In this document: one piece after another, positions 32,735 through 44,420 of the stretch
Layout of the letters: each line of letters begins with the position of its first letter
Position numbering within the stretch: position 1 is the stretch's first letter
DNA from: Salvia splendens
Lineage: Eukaryota > Streptophyta > Magnoliopsida > Lamiales > Lamiaceae
Length of the DNA: 64,000 nt
Direction: 5' to 3'
Assembly (NCBI RefSeq): GCF_004379255.2
Contig: NC_056035.1
Coordinates: 22,506,502-22,570,501, forward strand
The notes under the pieces: model-generated
Databases searched by the model: none
Told to the model about the DNA's origin: nothing
The model's input: the letters and a program-made list of their open reading frames with translations, nothing else
Program-made: the position numbers and the translations under genes

Positions 32735-33386
32735 GAGATATTGGTCTTTAAACTCATGAATTTTGTCTAAGATATGGTATTTTCCATGAATTTTGAAATT
32801 TGTCTTTAATATCACAAAATTTGAATTTTGATTGGTATTTTCCAAACTCACTCAAATAAGATATATTTATCAAAATCTTGTTTTACGTAGGCAACCGTGA
32901 TACGTTTTATGATATTTTAAACCACTTTTTAAGTTCATAACATGTAGGATAAAAAGTCAAATTGAAAACCACGTTGATTTATTTATGTCAAGTATGATAA
33001 AATTGTCTCGTAATTTAGTCAAATATAGTAATAGACATGTCGCGAGAAATACCAAACAAAATGCAAAGTTTGTGATATTATATACTCCCTCCGTTCCAAC
33101 TAAGTTGATACAAAACTTTTGGGCATGGAGATTAAGAAATTGTGTTGAAAAGTATGAGAGATGAATAAAGTAAGAAAGATAAAGAGAGAGTAAAGTATGT
33201 AATGAAAAAAGTAAGGGTGATTGGATATTTTGTTTTTAGTCAAAAAAGGAAATGACTCAATTTAGTTGGGACATTCCAAAAAGGAATATGACTCAACTTA
33301 GTAGGGACGGAGGGAGTACCAATTTCAAAGTTTGTGGGAAATACCACATTTTAGGCTAAGTTCATGGTTTTAAGGACCAATTTCCC
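32735..33386. mobile_element. Mutator-like MITE carrying a nested Stowaway MITE
   Basis: The left end ATTGGTCTTTAAACTCATGAA and the right end TTCATGGTTTTAAGGACCAAT are inverted; complementarity continues through GGTATTTTCCATGAA. The flanks TAATATTAT (32726-32734) and TTATATTAT (33387-33395) differ at one of nine bases. Positions 33085-33316 are a separate Stowaway-like MITE that interrupts the right arm. Confidence 0.78.
33085..33316. mobile_element. Stowaway-like MITE nested in the Mutator-like MITE
   Basis: CTCCCTCCGTTCCAACTAAGT after TA and ACTTAGTAGGGACGGAGGGAG before TA. The 232-bp element is complete. Confidence 0.88.
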
Positions 33387-33505
33387 TTATATTATTCACA
33401 TTTTTGGGTACTCTTCTTCTTCTCAGACACGACGACTTCCATTGTTATTCACTTGTTCTACAATTCTTTTAAGATTAAGTTCAGCCCCTCTATCAGTTTT
33501 TAATA

Positions 33506-33755
33506 CTCCCTCTGCCCCATAAAAATATGCGCACTTTCCATTTTCGTCGGTCCCACAAAAATATGTGCATTCCATTTTTGGAAAGTTATATCAATTTAAT
33601 AATGTAGTTCCCACTATCCACTAACATACTTTAACTACCATTCTCCTCATCTCTCTTACTTTACCATACCATTCTCCTCATCTCTATTACTTTGCCAATT
33701 TTGTCTTAATTCACGTGCCATACTCATTGCCTATATTTTTATGGGATGCAGGGAG
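33506..33755. mobile_element. Stowaway-like MITE
   Basis: CTCCCTCTGCCCCATAAAAAT after TA and ATTTTTATGGGATGCAGGGAG before TA. The centre carries a 30-bp tandem duplication (ACCATTCTCCTCATCTC twice). Confidence 0.85.
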
Positions 33756-34519
33756 TAATTTAATCTTCAATTACGTTAATTGGTAAGGGCTTAAGACACT
33801 TTTTAAAAAAAATTCAAACAAAGTAGAAGTAGAAAAGTTAAACTCATTTTGTGTTCGCCCTACCCTCTCCTTCACTGTGTTCGCCCCCGGCAACTAGTAC
33901 TATTAGAATGAGCTATCCCCTCTCAAAGATAATAGAGGTGTCAACGACGTGTTGTCTTGTTTAAATTCTTCATCGTTTTCTTTACTTACTAGTTCTGTCA
34001 CAGATCACACGGGCTTAGCAGATATGTTAAGTGGAGGCTCGGTAGCTCGATAACTGTAAGTATACTGTGCAATTATAGTCATGGGTAAGCAAAGATTATC
34101 GTATTCACATAGACCAATGAATTAATCCTAAGCATTACTTATCAACTGTTTCTACTATCTAGACAATTGTTTTCTAACTCTTCTAAATTGAAAGCATAAA
34201 TAATAAAATAAACAGTTAAAAGATGGAAACCAAGAATTGGAGAGACAAAATTTTATGGGTTCAATAACAACCATCTTATGATCAATTAAATTCTAAACTA
34301 TGCCACTAAGAGTCTCAAAAGTTATTAACCCATCCCAAAGTAAAATCATACATTCTCCTGAAGTACACTACTTGTAGATTACAAGTTAAAACTGGAGTGT
34401 CATTCTAGGATTAAATTAACAATTCTTAAAGTTCTTAGGATTTAATTCTTCACATAAAAGTTCAAGTCTCTCAACTATTATTGATTAAGGCGTAAATTTT
34501 TGTTTTGAATAAAATTATA

Positions 34520-35102
34520 CTCCCTCCGTTCTTGATAAGTCTCATTCTAGGCCTTGGTTAATGGTCAAGATAACGTGCTTAATTGGATAATATTTGCAAA
34601 AATAGTTGCTAAAGTGTACAGGGTGAGATACAAGTGAGGAGGACATCTGGAGAAATTTAGGTGAAAAAAACACAGTAAGGGTGCAATACTGATCAGAATG
34701 CGTACCATGAAGCTTGAGGAAGAGAAGGAGTGGATTGCTACAAATGATCATCTATCTAGAAAGGGCAAAATCGTCATTTCAAGAAAAGGAATAGCCCTAG
34801 GGATTGGGGCAGTACGCCCTATAAATAGAAGATAGACATTGAAGAAACATGTCCACGTTTAGACCACTTTGGAGATTAGCTCCACTTCACTGTCCTAGAT
34901 AGCTTTAGTTAGTTAGGTTTCACTTGAAGTTTATGGCCACTTGCCGGAAGGAGTCCACCTTCCGTTCCAGCCAGTTTGCCACCATATTTCAAGAAGTTCT
35001 TCCAGTTTCATCGCTCCAAGGAGCCAAACAATCCTTTTCTTGCTTTGTTTTTAAGATTTCTTAGTTTAAGTACTTGTTTTGCTTGCATTTGACTAAGATT
35101 CT
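34520..35102 (+). repeat. 5' part of a large LTR family (copy 1)
   Basis: From about 34535 the sequence GATAAGTCTCATTCTAGGCC and the next about 120 bases align with 36079 onward, and later blocks (TTTCATCGCTCCAAGGAG, CAAACAATC) align with those near 36570. The copy is cut at 35103, where unrelated DNA begins. A Stowaway-like end (CTCCCTCCGTTC, 34520) abuts its left side. Confidence 0.6.
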
Positions 35103-36070
35103 TGTCACGACCGCCCTTTCTAGGGTAAATAAATGCGGGTGATCACGACTGATAGGACTTTAAGAAAGGGAAAAATTCTACGGTTTAAAAAAAGAGTTTG
35201 ACCAAAATAATTAATATTCAAATAACGAAGGAAGAATCAGAGTAATGTCTTAGCATTTAAATGCAAGGTCAATAGATATCATAATCAATAATCCAAAAGT
35301 AGATGAGGTTCAAAACATGATTGTGAAAAAAATAGTATTATTTTAGTGGAAGCGTTCAACAGAAAGAGTGCGTCATGTGTGAAGACACAACGACACTCAA
35401 AGTGCAAGGACAACCAAAAAGACTTAAATTGTATTTGCTCAACACTACCAATGCTCGTCACCGCTCAACCTGCACATAAAGAAAACACATGCAGGGCCGA
35501 GTACTATAAAATACACGTTGGACTTATGCCGAAAACAGTTTATCAAAAATAATATTTATCATGCCATTGTCAAGTAACTATCGGGGTTTTAGCTTTAGAA
35601 AGGCCCGAGGCACCAAAATATTTCATCGTTCAAAATTTTGACTGCGCAGTAATTTTCCCATAGACATCAACCATATCTGCTCTTACATGACTTGGAATGT
35701 GGCCACAAACCAAGTCGCTAGACCGGCCCAGCCGTACGCTGGCACACAGTCTACCATAGGTGTACACTAATCCAAGTAGGGTTTGCAGCCCTACAAGGAC
35801 CCGAATTCGATTTTAATAATAAATGGCAAAGTCATTTCAAATAGGCGCGTTAAATACCAAAATACGACATGATAAACATTTCCACGTTTCATTCCCATCG
35901 ATAAAAACAGTAAGGACGTTGTCATAATTTAAAAGAAAGTCTACCTCAAGTGTTTAATCCTCGAATATATTATTTCCCTTGCGATCACGATTCACTTAAG
36001 AGATATCACCTTTAGAATTTTAAAATAACACATAGATCAACACAAATAATCAAGCAATAAATTAAGATGC
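35103..36070. mobile_element. Probable Ty3/gypsy LTR (TGTCACGACC type)
   Basis: It begins TGTCACGACCGCCCTTTCTAGG, a start shared by many plant chromovirus LTRs, and includes CGTACGCTGGCACAC and CCCTACAAGGACCCG blocks. It lies exactly between the broken first LTR copy and the second one. The right border (near 36070, ...AAGATGCA) is a guess and no target duplication was found. Confidence 0.45.
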
Positions 36071-36078
36071 ATGCTGAT

Positions 36079-37540
36079 AAGTCGTATTCTAGGCCTTGGT
36101 TACTGGTCAGTATAATGTGCATAATTGGAATATATCTGCAAAACAGTTGCTAAAGTGTGCAGGGAAGTGTTCTAGCCAGTATGAGAATGTTAGGAGAATT
36201 CAGGTGAGAAGGGCATCAGGATGTTGCTATCCTGACCAGTATGCATGCAAAAAAGGCTCGAGATGGAGAAGAAGGATAGCTGGGAAGATCAGCCGCAAGC
36301 AAGGGGGCAAAAGAGTCATTTCAGGTTTGAAGTCTACCCTAAAAATCAAGAGAGGCCTCCTTATAAAAGGAAGCCACTTGGAGAGAGAATCATCATCGAC
36401 TAGTTCATCAACTCCTATGCTTAGTTAGCAATCTCTCTTCGGTAGATCAATCCTTCAGCATTATCCTTCATATTCTTGTTCCTCGCCGACAACCATGGTC
36501 ACCTGAAGCTCATCAGTTCGCCGGAGTTCCACATCCTTTTGTTCCAGTCAGCGTGTTTCGTAGTGTTAACAGTTTCATCGCCCGGAGTGGCAAACAATCT
36601 TTATTTGCTTTCTTAGTTAATCGCACTTTGTTTTCTTACGTTGGATTTGTTGCACTTTCAATATTTGCTTACTTTGCAGTCTTAGTTGTGTTCCAAACGT
36701 TTCTATGATATGAAGTTGTTTTTGTGCTTCGGTTCGTGTTTGATCTTGTTCTTTTCTGCCTAGATAGCTTAAATCCAGTAGTTACAGTAATTTCCAGTGT
36801 TGAATCGCATGTTTTCATTTCTGTAGTTAATCTGCCTGAGTTTGCAAGTCTAGATAGCTGTTAGATTTTAGATCTGAAATGGTTAAGTGTGAAAGCCTAG
36901 TTTACGTAGTTTCTGCCTCCTTGCATGTCGCCCAGTAAGTTTAGTTGCAGTTTCGGTATTTGATCTTTTGATTTGAGGTTTTAATTGTAGATATGTGTTC
37001 ATGAAGTTGTTGATCTGTGTTTCTATGGTGATAATTCTGGATTCGCTGATCTGATTTGATTCATGTTGAAGAAGACAACATCTCCATCCAACTTTTGGAC
37101 CACTTTTACTTTTTAGCTACTTTTGCTTTTGTCCTTTACTTTTCTTTACTTTTCAGCTGTCACTTTTCAGATCTGTAGGCCTAGTCACCTAACTACCTCT
37201 TTTCCTCTGATATTCCGTTTAGCCTTTTATAGTAAACTCGTACTTTCCATATATTTCCTGAACCCTATGCTCCCCACTTTCCACATACACAACTACATGT
37301 CAATCATCTTTCTCCCCGCCTCGTAGTCAGTAAAGTAACATCTTAAATTCCAGCCTAGATAAAGTCTCAACCCAAAGCGTGGTAGCTCACCAAATCTTTC
37401 CAGAATTTCACCACAATTCCCAAAGCGCATTCATCTCTGTGGGATTCGACCCTTACGTCCACTATAATAGTCAGTAGAAGTGGGTTGAGGAATTATTGAT
37501 ACCAGGTTCAGGCATAGCTGAGGTTCTATCATGATCAGTA
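36079..37540 (+). repeat. Large LTR (copy 2), probably Ty3/gypsy
   Basis: It starts TGATAAGTCGTATTCTAGGC. Near its right end it has AAAGCGTGGTAGC, ATCTCTGTGGGATTCGACCC and AGTAGAAGTGGGTTGAGG, the kind of U5 end seen in Athila/Tat-type LTRs. A TATA-like TCCTTATAAAAGG occurs near 36357. No long frame encodes a known domain. The same right-end blocks recur at 41230-41420. Confidence 0.6.
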
Positions 37541-37868
37541 GGATACATCCTATGCTCGACACGACACCTGACACAAACCTGCTCTTTCACATGCATCCTA
37601 TGTCTCCAATTATTTTCTCGATCAAAATTATAATTTCTTTTCCAATTAGAAGCTTAGGTATTCGATTAATTCCGGCCGCTCACACCCCAACAAATATTAA
37701 ATGTTTTTAAACAATAGCATCAATTACCCCATGGTAAGATAATATAAAAAAGAAATTAATAAATAAACAAAAATATACTCCCCACCTAAAGTAACTACAC
37801 GTACACACAACACTGCCATTCCATTTTTCTTTAAAACAAAAACAAACTCTAAAATTTTGAAGGCATAA

Positions 37869-39814
37869 GAGCATACGCAGCGGTTGAAGAACGGCGTCCG
37901 TCCGTCCGTGCCAGCGGCACGGCACCTGCTGTCCGCCGCTGCTCGATGCATCGAGCACGTCCGTGCCAGCGAGCAGCTGACGTGGCGCGTTCTGATTGGC
38001 CAACGGCATTTCCGTTGGAAATTCATTTTTTTAAATCGAAAATAATACCTAAAATTAAAAAAAATATATTTTCAGATTCCCAAAAATATGGCCATTTTTT
38101 TACTGTTTTTCTGGAATTTTTTTATTTTTTATTCCCAAAATCATCTATAAATACACACATTTATCATCCATTTTTCGTATCAAATCATCTCCCATTCATC
38201 TCTCATTCATATTTTTTCATACAACTTATCTACATCTTCCTCTCTCACTCAAACCCTCTCAAATGGATTTACCAAATCTCATTGCCGAAGTGGAGCGTGA
38301 AGAACAAGAATACTATGAACAATATTGTGCCGCCTATGAAGCCTAAGTCACCGCGAATACCCCCGCCCCTCCACCTCGACCAACTAGATCAACTCGCCGC
38401 TACATCCACTGTGACCTGGTGGGAACCAACGAAAGGCTCGTTGCCGACTATTTTTCTGACCAGCCGCGGTTTCCGGAAGATTACTTTCGGCGCCGTTTTC
38501 GCATGTCAAAACGCTTGTTTATGCGTACTGTCAACATAATATTCGTCCGTGTTGAATACTTTCAAACAAGTATAGACGCAACCGGTCGACAAAGTCTCTC
38601 GGCGTTGCAGAAGTGTACGTGTGCCATCCGACAACTTGCTACTGGGCAAACGGCTGACCTCTTCGACGAGTATTTGCATGTCGGTGAGTCAACTGAAATC
38701 CTTTGCCTTAAAAATTTTTGCGACGGGGTTCGTTCAGCTTTTGGTGAGGAATTCCTTCGGGCACCCACCACCGATGATTGCCAACGGTTGCTTCGTTTAC
38801 ACGAAACAGTCCATTGTTTTCCCGGTATGCTTGACAGTATTGACTGCATGCATTGGAGGTGGAAGAAATGCCCGACTGCTTGGAGGGGGCAATACTTAAG
38901 CGGCCACAAAGGCGGCGGCCCAACACTTATCTTTGAAGCGATCGCCGACTATTTTGGTATTGCCGGATCCAACAACGACTTGAACGTGCTCTATTCTTCA
39001 CCACTCTTCAATGATGTTTTGAATGGTGTAGCTCCGGTGATCGACTTCACCATCAATGGAAATGCATACCACATGGGCTACTATCTCGCCAATGGTATCT
39101 ATCCAAGGTGGTCGACTTTCGTGAAGACGCTCAGCAACTCGCAAGACCCGAGACGGGTTCTTTTTGCCCAGCGTCAAGAGTCCGCTCGGAAAGACGTCGA
39201 AAGAGCTTTTGGGGTCCTTCAAGCCCGATTCAACATTGTGAAGGCCCCGTCTCGACTGTGGTACGTGAAAAATATCGCCGACATCATGTACACGTGTATT
39301 ATCTTGCACAAAATGATTATAGCTGACGAAGGACCGATGACGGCTAGCTTTTACGATGAGGATGAAGTCGGAAGTTCAACCCCGAGGTCTCTCCCACGCC
39401 GAGGTGTGCATACGACGGTGCGCGAGAGGATCGAAACAAGGAACACAATGCACGATACCCGAGCCCACATTGAGCTACAAGAAGACCTAATCAAACACAT
39501 TTGGGTAAAATTCGGCCACGAGTAGTGGATTTTTTTAATTTTATGAATTAAATTATTTAATTTTTAATTTTTAGGATTTTAATTATGTAATTTTTAATTT
39601 TTTTGTAATTTGTAATAGTATTTTGGATATTTTTAATGCATTTTAATTTTGTGGAAATGTTTTTATTCAAATTGAATAATAGAATGATGGGACCTTGAGC
39701 TTGGCCTTGCGGGAGAGCATGGATGTGGGTGTTGTGCACTTGCCTAAGAGCAGGGAGTAAAAGTGGGTTCGGGTCCACATCCATACTCGTGGGCAAGAGC
39801 ACGGATGAGGATGC
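37869..39814 (+). mobile_element. PIF/Harbinger element with transposase gene
   Basis: TAA GAGCATACGCAG on the left and GAGGATGC TAA on the right give plausible short inverted ends with a TAA target triplet (37866-37868, 39815-39817). The left part has GC-rich subterminal DNA followed by an AT-rich leader, as in the elements at 7676 and 17445. It contains the transposase frame 38263-39525 but no ORF1. The right border is less certain than the left. Confidence 0.6.
38263..39525 (+). pseudogene. PIF/Harbinger DDE transposase with one early stop
   Basis: From ATG 38263 the frame is open to TAG 39525 (421 codons) except for TAA at 38344-38346 (codon 28). Translation could restart at the ATG at 38419, giving 368 residues. 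The catalytic residues are present: Asp in GMLDSIDCMHW, Asp in GSNNDLNVLYSS, and Glu in ARKDVERAFGVLQARFN. Between IFEAIA and DYFGIAGSNND the protein is about nine residues shorter than relatives, which have a WIWHA-type segment there, so a small in-frame deletion may also impair it. The C-terminus (LIKHIWVKFGHE) is complete. This family (DDE_Tnp_4) catalyses cut-and-paste at TWA sites together with ORF1 protein. Confidence 0.88.
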
Positions 39815-39817
39815 TAA

Positions 39818-40860
39818 TTAAGGAACAACTATTCTTCCATTCCCGAATTCATCGCCCCCTTTCTCCCCAAAACCGTCTGCTACCCTCTCTCTCTACTGTA
39901 AATCTTAACCAAGAACACCCCAAAATTTTTTTCTCAAAATTCCAGCAATCAAAATTGGATGGTAAGTGAAATTGGATTTGGGTGGGGCAAGTGTATACCT
40001 TTCAACTTGCAGATGGTAAGTGAACAAACGATGCCCTCCTCCTTCGAGTTTGGTTTTCGATTATTTGTGATGTAAAAGGGATTAGAAAGAGAGTTGGGGC
40101 CCTTGCACCGACAGAGAAGCCTCTGCTGTCTTCTTCCTCAATTGGGAGTGTTTGAGAGTTTTCGACTATTGTGCTATGTGTGGAAGTGGCAGTGAGAAGC
40201 TAGGGTATATAAAACCGTTTCTAGGGTGAGAAATTGAGGCAATTGATTCCCAATCAATTAGAATTAAGTGATGATTGGAGGTTTATTTTTGGAGCAGGCT
40301 GAAGAGTTGAAGATCGGTTAGTAGCGTGAGGAAGGGGTATAAAAAGAGTAATTGATTTCACAATTAAATTGTGTTTGACTAATTTTGAATTGAAACTTTA
40401 TTTTGGAGATAATGGGAGGAAAGTCACCGAAGAGATCGGCGCTGGGATCCTTTATTTTCTTGGAATTATTTAGTGTACGATTTATTTAATTTATCGGATA
40501 CAACACAGAATTGAGTCCAATAAATATTACTCACGGAAAGAAATTTTTAAAATCATTTGTGATTTCACCATCACTATTTCAAGCTCAAAAACAAGTTATC
40601 ACTATTCGAGAAACAATTAATTTCACCCTGCATCAATTATTCAAATAGTCACGTCACGTAATCAACGAAATTGACTCAATTAACGCATAGTAAAAAAGAA
40701 TTCCAACTCAAATTAGGTCACAAGAAAAAATCAAATAACATATTAGGCCTACCCAATCTAATCTTCTATTCTGCCTTAATGCCCATGCATAGGTTATAGA
40801 CTCATGCAACTAAGCCCGACAAAAATTATTCGATTAAAAACTAATCTTGTTGGTTTAGCT
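39818..40860. other. Spacer, no gene recognised
   Basis: Short frames only. The pyrimidine-rich stretch at 39850-39960 followed by ATGGTAAGT (39959, repeated near 40012) looks like a leader and splice donor, but no downstream exon could be joined to it. Confidence 0.35.
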
Positions 40861-40879
40861 TAGTGAAGAAGAAAATGTC

Positions 40880-41420
40880 ACAATCAAAGAATGAGACCAC
40901 TTATGTTGTTTTTTGCTTTTGTAGTTGCACTTTTTCAGCTTTTCTGCACACCTAGGCAGTTAGCTAGCTAGCATGTCTTTGATTTCCTTTACCTTTTGTC
41001 TAGCAATTTGTAGTAAGTTTCGTCTAGTAGCTTCTCATATGCACACTAGCACCCTAGTTTACATACGCACTTTAGTTTCTTTTATCAGGCAGCATTTAGA
41101 GCCCACCCCGACCTACTGGTCAGGTATGTCTCATTTTCACCTACTAGTCAGTTTAGGTATAGGTCATGTTTTCATTTGCAAGTTCAAGTTTCCCTCTTTA
41201 GATATAGGTTTCATTTTATTTCACGCCTACTTTTAATCTCAACCCCATAAAGCGTGGTAGCAAACCAACCCTTCCAAGATGTCTTCGTAATTGCACACGT
41301 CCTCTCCATCTCTGTGGGATCGACCCTTACTCCACTATACTAACTAGTAGAAGTTGGTTGAGGTTTTGTGTTGACAAGGGGTTTTAGGCACAGACCCAAC
41401 GACACGACTAGGTCTAGGTA
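40880..41420 (+). repeat. 3' part of the large LTR family (copy 3)
   Basis: AAAGCGTGGTAGCAAACC, ATCTCTGTGGGATCGACCC and AGTAGAAGTTGGTTGAGG repeat, in order and spacing, the right end of the LTR at 36079. The 5' half is absent. Confidence 0.6.
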
Positions 41421-41489
41421 CCCTCTTGGCCAGTACACACAAGAACCGCCCGCCGAAAACATTTGTCTGTCAGTCCCTTATAAATAGGC

Positions 41490-41695
41490 AATATTTCCTT
41501 TTTTGTCCGTCCCATAGAAATAGTCTATATCCATTTATGAAAATCTTTTTCTCCTTTTTTTTCCTTCATCGTTTATGGGCCCCACAATTCATTACACTAT
41601 TTCAACTATTTTTTCTCCTTTTATCTTACTTTACCAATTACACATTAATACTCATGCCAATCTCAAATGGCCTATTTCTATGGGAAGGAGAGAGT
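41490..41695. mobile_element. Diverged Stowaway-like MITE
   Basis: TTTTGTCCGTCCCATAGAAATA on the left is answered by TATTTCTATGGGAAGGAGAGAG on the right, just before TA. Confidence 0.6.
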
Positions 41696-41759
41696 ATTAT
41701 TCATCTCCCGATTACTGTAATAAAATCCACATGCATTTACAATATTACAGTCAAATAAG

Positions 41760-43028
41760 TGTCTTATCAGAAGAGAAATCAAAATAACTATATGGTAGAA
41801 GTCAATTAAGTACATAAATTATTGTATCTACCGTAGTATGCTACAGAAGATTAAGCTAGACATGTTTATAGCAAAAGTAAAAAAACTAATGGTAGAAATC
41901 TTGTTAACTAAAATAACTACACCCTTGATCGAAGGAATCATGATCGGAAGCACCGTCTGCACTCTGTTGAAAGGTTAGTAAAGTCCGTTCTTCAATCCGC
42001 TGCTCTATGGTATGTGTGTAGGGTGAGGAATTGTGTGGAATTCTGTGGAATAATGTATATATCGTGCCCTAGGTTTCCAAATATGAGTAGGATTTGAAAA
42101 GCCTGAAAATAGGGAGAATTCTAACTTCTCCGCATGTTTCACACTGCCCAGGGTAGGGTTGACCCTACTCGGTCCGGGTAGCATCTCTAGATGGGGATGT
42201 TTTTCTGCTGACTTTCACCCGGGCCGCTTGGCGGGCCTGATCTCGTCCATGTTTCAAGGTTTTCACCATTTTGTTTCTTTTTTTACCTGTTTCTCAACAC
42301 ATTCTCAATAAACTCAGTCGTATAATCAATCTTTACATGTATGATTGACACAAAAATAGACTTCAAAGTTATTAAACTTGACAATACACACGTCAACCAT
42401 CTAATCAAAAACCACAAATAACAATTTTATCAATAGCCAATAACCAAATGTTTTAGATGCAAGATTCATTATATCAAATTATAAAATGATATGAATATGT
42501 TGATAATAATTTAGAGCAAAATTTTATTGATGTATTGAAATTAACAAGTGTGTTTATGTGGTATTATACACGTTATATAAAAAATGTATGTTTCGATAAT
42601 TGATAAATTTATTTTATTTTAATCATAATTTTTCATACTAACTCATTAAATACTAATAACAATGTCGATCTCACTAACACTAATTTAAGTACTCTTCTTT
42701 CACTTCTCTTTTAATTTACCAATTATGTATTAATTTCCGTGTTATTTTAAAATGTACATATTTTTATTGAAAGGATGGAATATGTAGTCATTAATCTCCA
42801 TGCCAAAAAAAATGCTATGAATGAAACTGAGGGAGTATATTGTATTAGTTATTACCATTAGATGATATGAGAGAAGTTAAACATATCCATCATCATAGTT
42901 AGTTAGAGATGAGCTATTTAGAAGGGAATTTGTATGGCGAGATTCACATTTCCTGTATTTGTTAGTTGAAAAGAAGGCATACATATGACATATCTCACCC
43001 CAATTCAATAGTAACTGAAAGCAACAGA
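41760..43028. other. Spacer, no gene recognised
   Basis: A GC-richer block near 42140-42250 (CGGTCCGGGTAGC) could be LTR debris. A MITE right end (GAAACTGAGGGAG before TA, near 42826-42838) is visible without a clear left end. Confidence 0.35.
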
Positions 43029-43406
43029 ATGACAAGCTCCGGGGAAGCATTTCCGACCGTCGAATTGGAGAAAGAGTTGCATCCGGGCAGCAACAAGGAA
43101 TTCGAGGTTGATTCCGTCTCCTCCGCCGTCGAGGTAATCAATCATACACACACACTACAAAACTCGTCTTAATTAGGATCCAAACCATACTTAAATGAGT
43201 ATATGTTTGTGAAGAAAGAAGCGGCCGAAAGAAAAGAGCGGGAAAGGAAGGATGCGCTGCGTAGCTTTAAAAAGGCGATCATCGTTTCTGGGATCGTCGT
43301 CGCTGTTGCTGGCGCAGTTTTCACCATAACCAAGAAAATCAGAGAGAAAACTGTCGCAGGCGCAGTTTTCGCCGTAACCAAGACAATCATAAAGAAATCA
43401 ATTTAG
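43029..43406 (+). CDS. Small putative membrane protein
   Basis: Two exons are proposed: 43029-43133 (MTSSGEAFPTVELEKEL ... SSAVE) and 43215-43406 (KEAAERKERERKDALRSFKK ...), joined by a GT-AG intron in phase 0, giving 98 residues. The second exon has a highly charged stretch, then a hydrophobic segment (AIIVSGIVVAVAGAVF) long enough to cross a membrane, then basic residues. The segment VAGAVFTITKKI is followed by a near-copy, VAGAVFAVTKTI, made by a roughly 57-base tandem duplication. The acceptor choice is not certain (an AG at 43199 would add YMFVK). I do not recognise the family. No transcript evidence is visible, so this is a moderate-to-weak call. Confidence 0.42.
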
Positions 43407-43917
43407 ATGAATGTTTTTTTTTGTACACTACTTTTTCATCACATTTTCAAATCTTCTCTTTTCGTGCTTTCTCGAATTGCAGATCCATACATTCAAATCC
43501 TCATTCGTGGATCTTGCTTCCAAATTACAAGGGACAAAATTTTTTGTTTAATTTCTGTAATAGGAATGTGACGTATCAAAATCTAACCAATCACTCCTTC
43601 AAATATAATGTCACAAATTTATGGACTCATTGTGCAAAGAACAAATAACAGCATTGAAAATTTCTTTTTAATTGCTCCATAGCATAAAATTAATTAATAA
43701 ATATGTTACATGACATAATCTAAGCGGATGATTACCCTAATCTAATGGCTTTAGCTTGCCTTAGTTTTGATCTATGAATGAAAAAACATTTTAATTTTTA
43801 TTAATAATACAATATATATTTTAAAAAATTAACCTCACAAATAAATTGATAATACTAAAGCAGAAAATTAAAAATCACATTAAAGTCCAAAAGAATGCTA
43901 GCATGACAAATGTAGTA

Positions 43918-44121
43918 CTCCCTTCGTCTTGAGGTAGATGTCATATTTGGGTGATGCCATGAGATTTTAAGAGATGTTGTTTTGTGTGTTAAGAGGGGGG
44001 AGAGAAAATATTTTTATACTATGTTAGTACGATAGGTAATATTTTCTAAAAATGAAATGCGACATCTTTTATGGGATAAACAAAGAAAAAATGTGTGATA
44101 TCTACTTTAGGACGAAGGGAG
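43918..44121. mobile_element. Stowaway-like MITE
   Basis: CTCCCTTCGTCTTGAGGTAGAT follows TA, and ATCTACTTTAGGACGAAGGGAG is its inverted partner. The base pair after the right end is TG rather than TA, so one target copy has mutated. Confidence 0.75.
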
Positions 44122-44175
44122 TGTGAAATACAATATGTAATTAGTTTAAAATCGTTATCTTTTACTTTTATAAAA

Positions 44176-44420
44176 AGAGTGAACTACGTGCCCTTAGCAT
44201 ATGAATTCCCAAATTGCAGATCCTAGCAAAAACAATAGCATGGTTAGTCTCTAGTATTTACATTTTTCACGTACGAGTTCATTTTTCATCGTTCTAGATT
44301 TTTCAGGATGAAAACGCCCTCTAACCTTGAAGGGCATCTTTGTCTATTCTTATATTCCCCATCTGCTATGAAGTAACATGGATTGATTTCTTTTTGCCCT
44401 TTTGATATTGAGGGTGCAAT
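44176..44420. repeat. One end of a Mutator-like element
   Basis: AGAGTGAACTACGTGCCCTTAGC closely resembles the terminus of the Mutator-like element at 30614. No opposite end was found, so only a terminal fragment is claimed. Confidence 0.4.

Noticed and set aside
38562..39309. Minus-strand frames within the Harbinger transposase
   Set aside because: Shadows of the plus-strand transposase frame.
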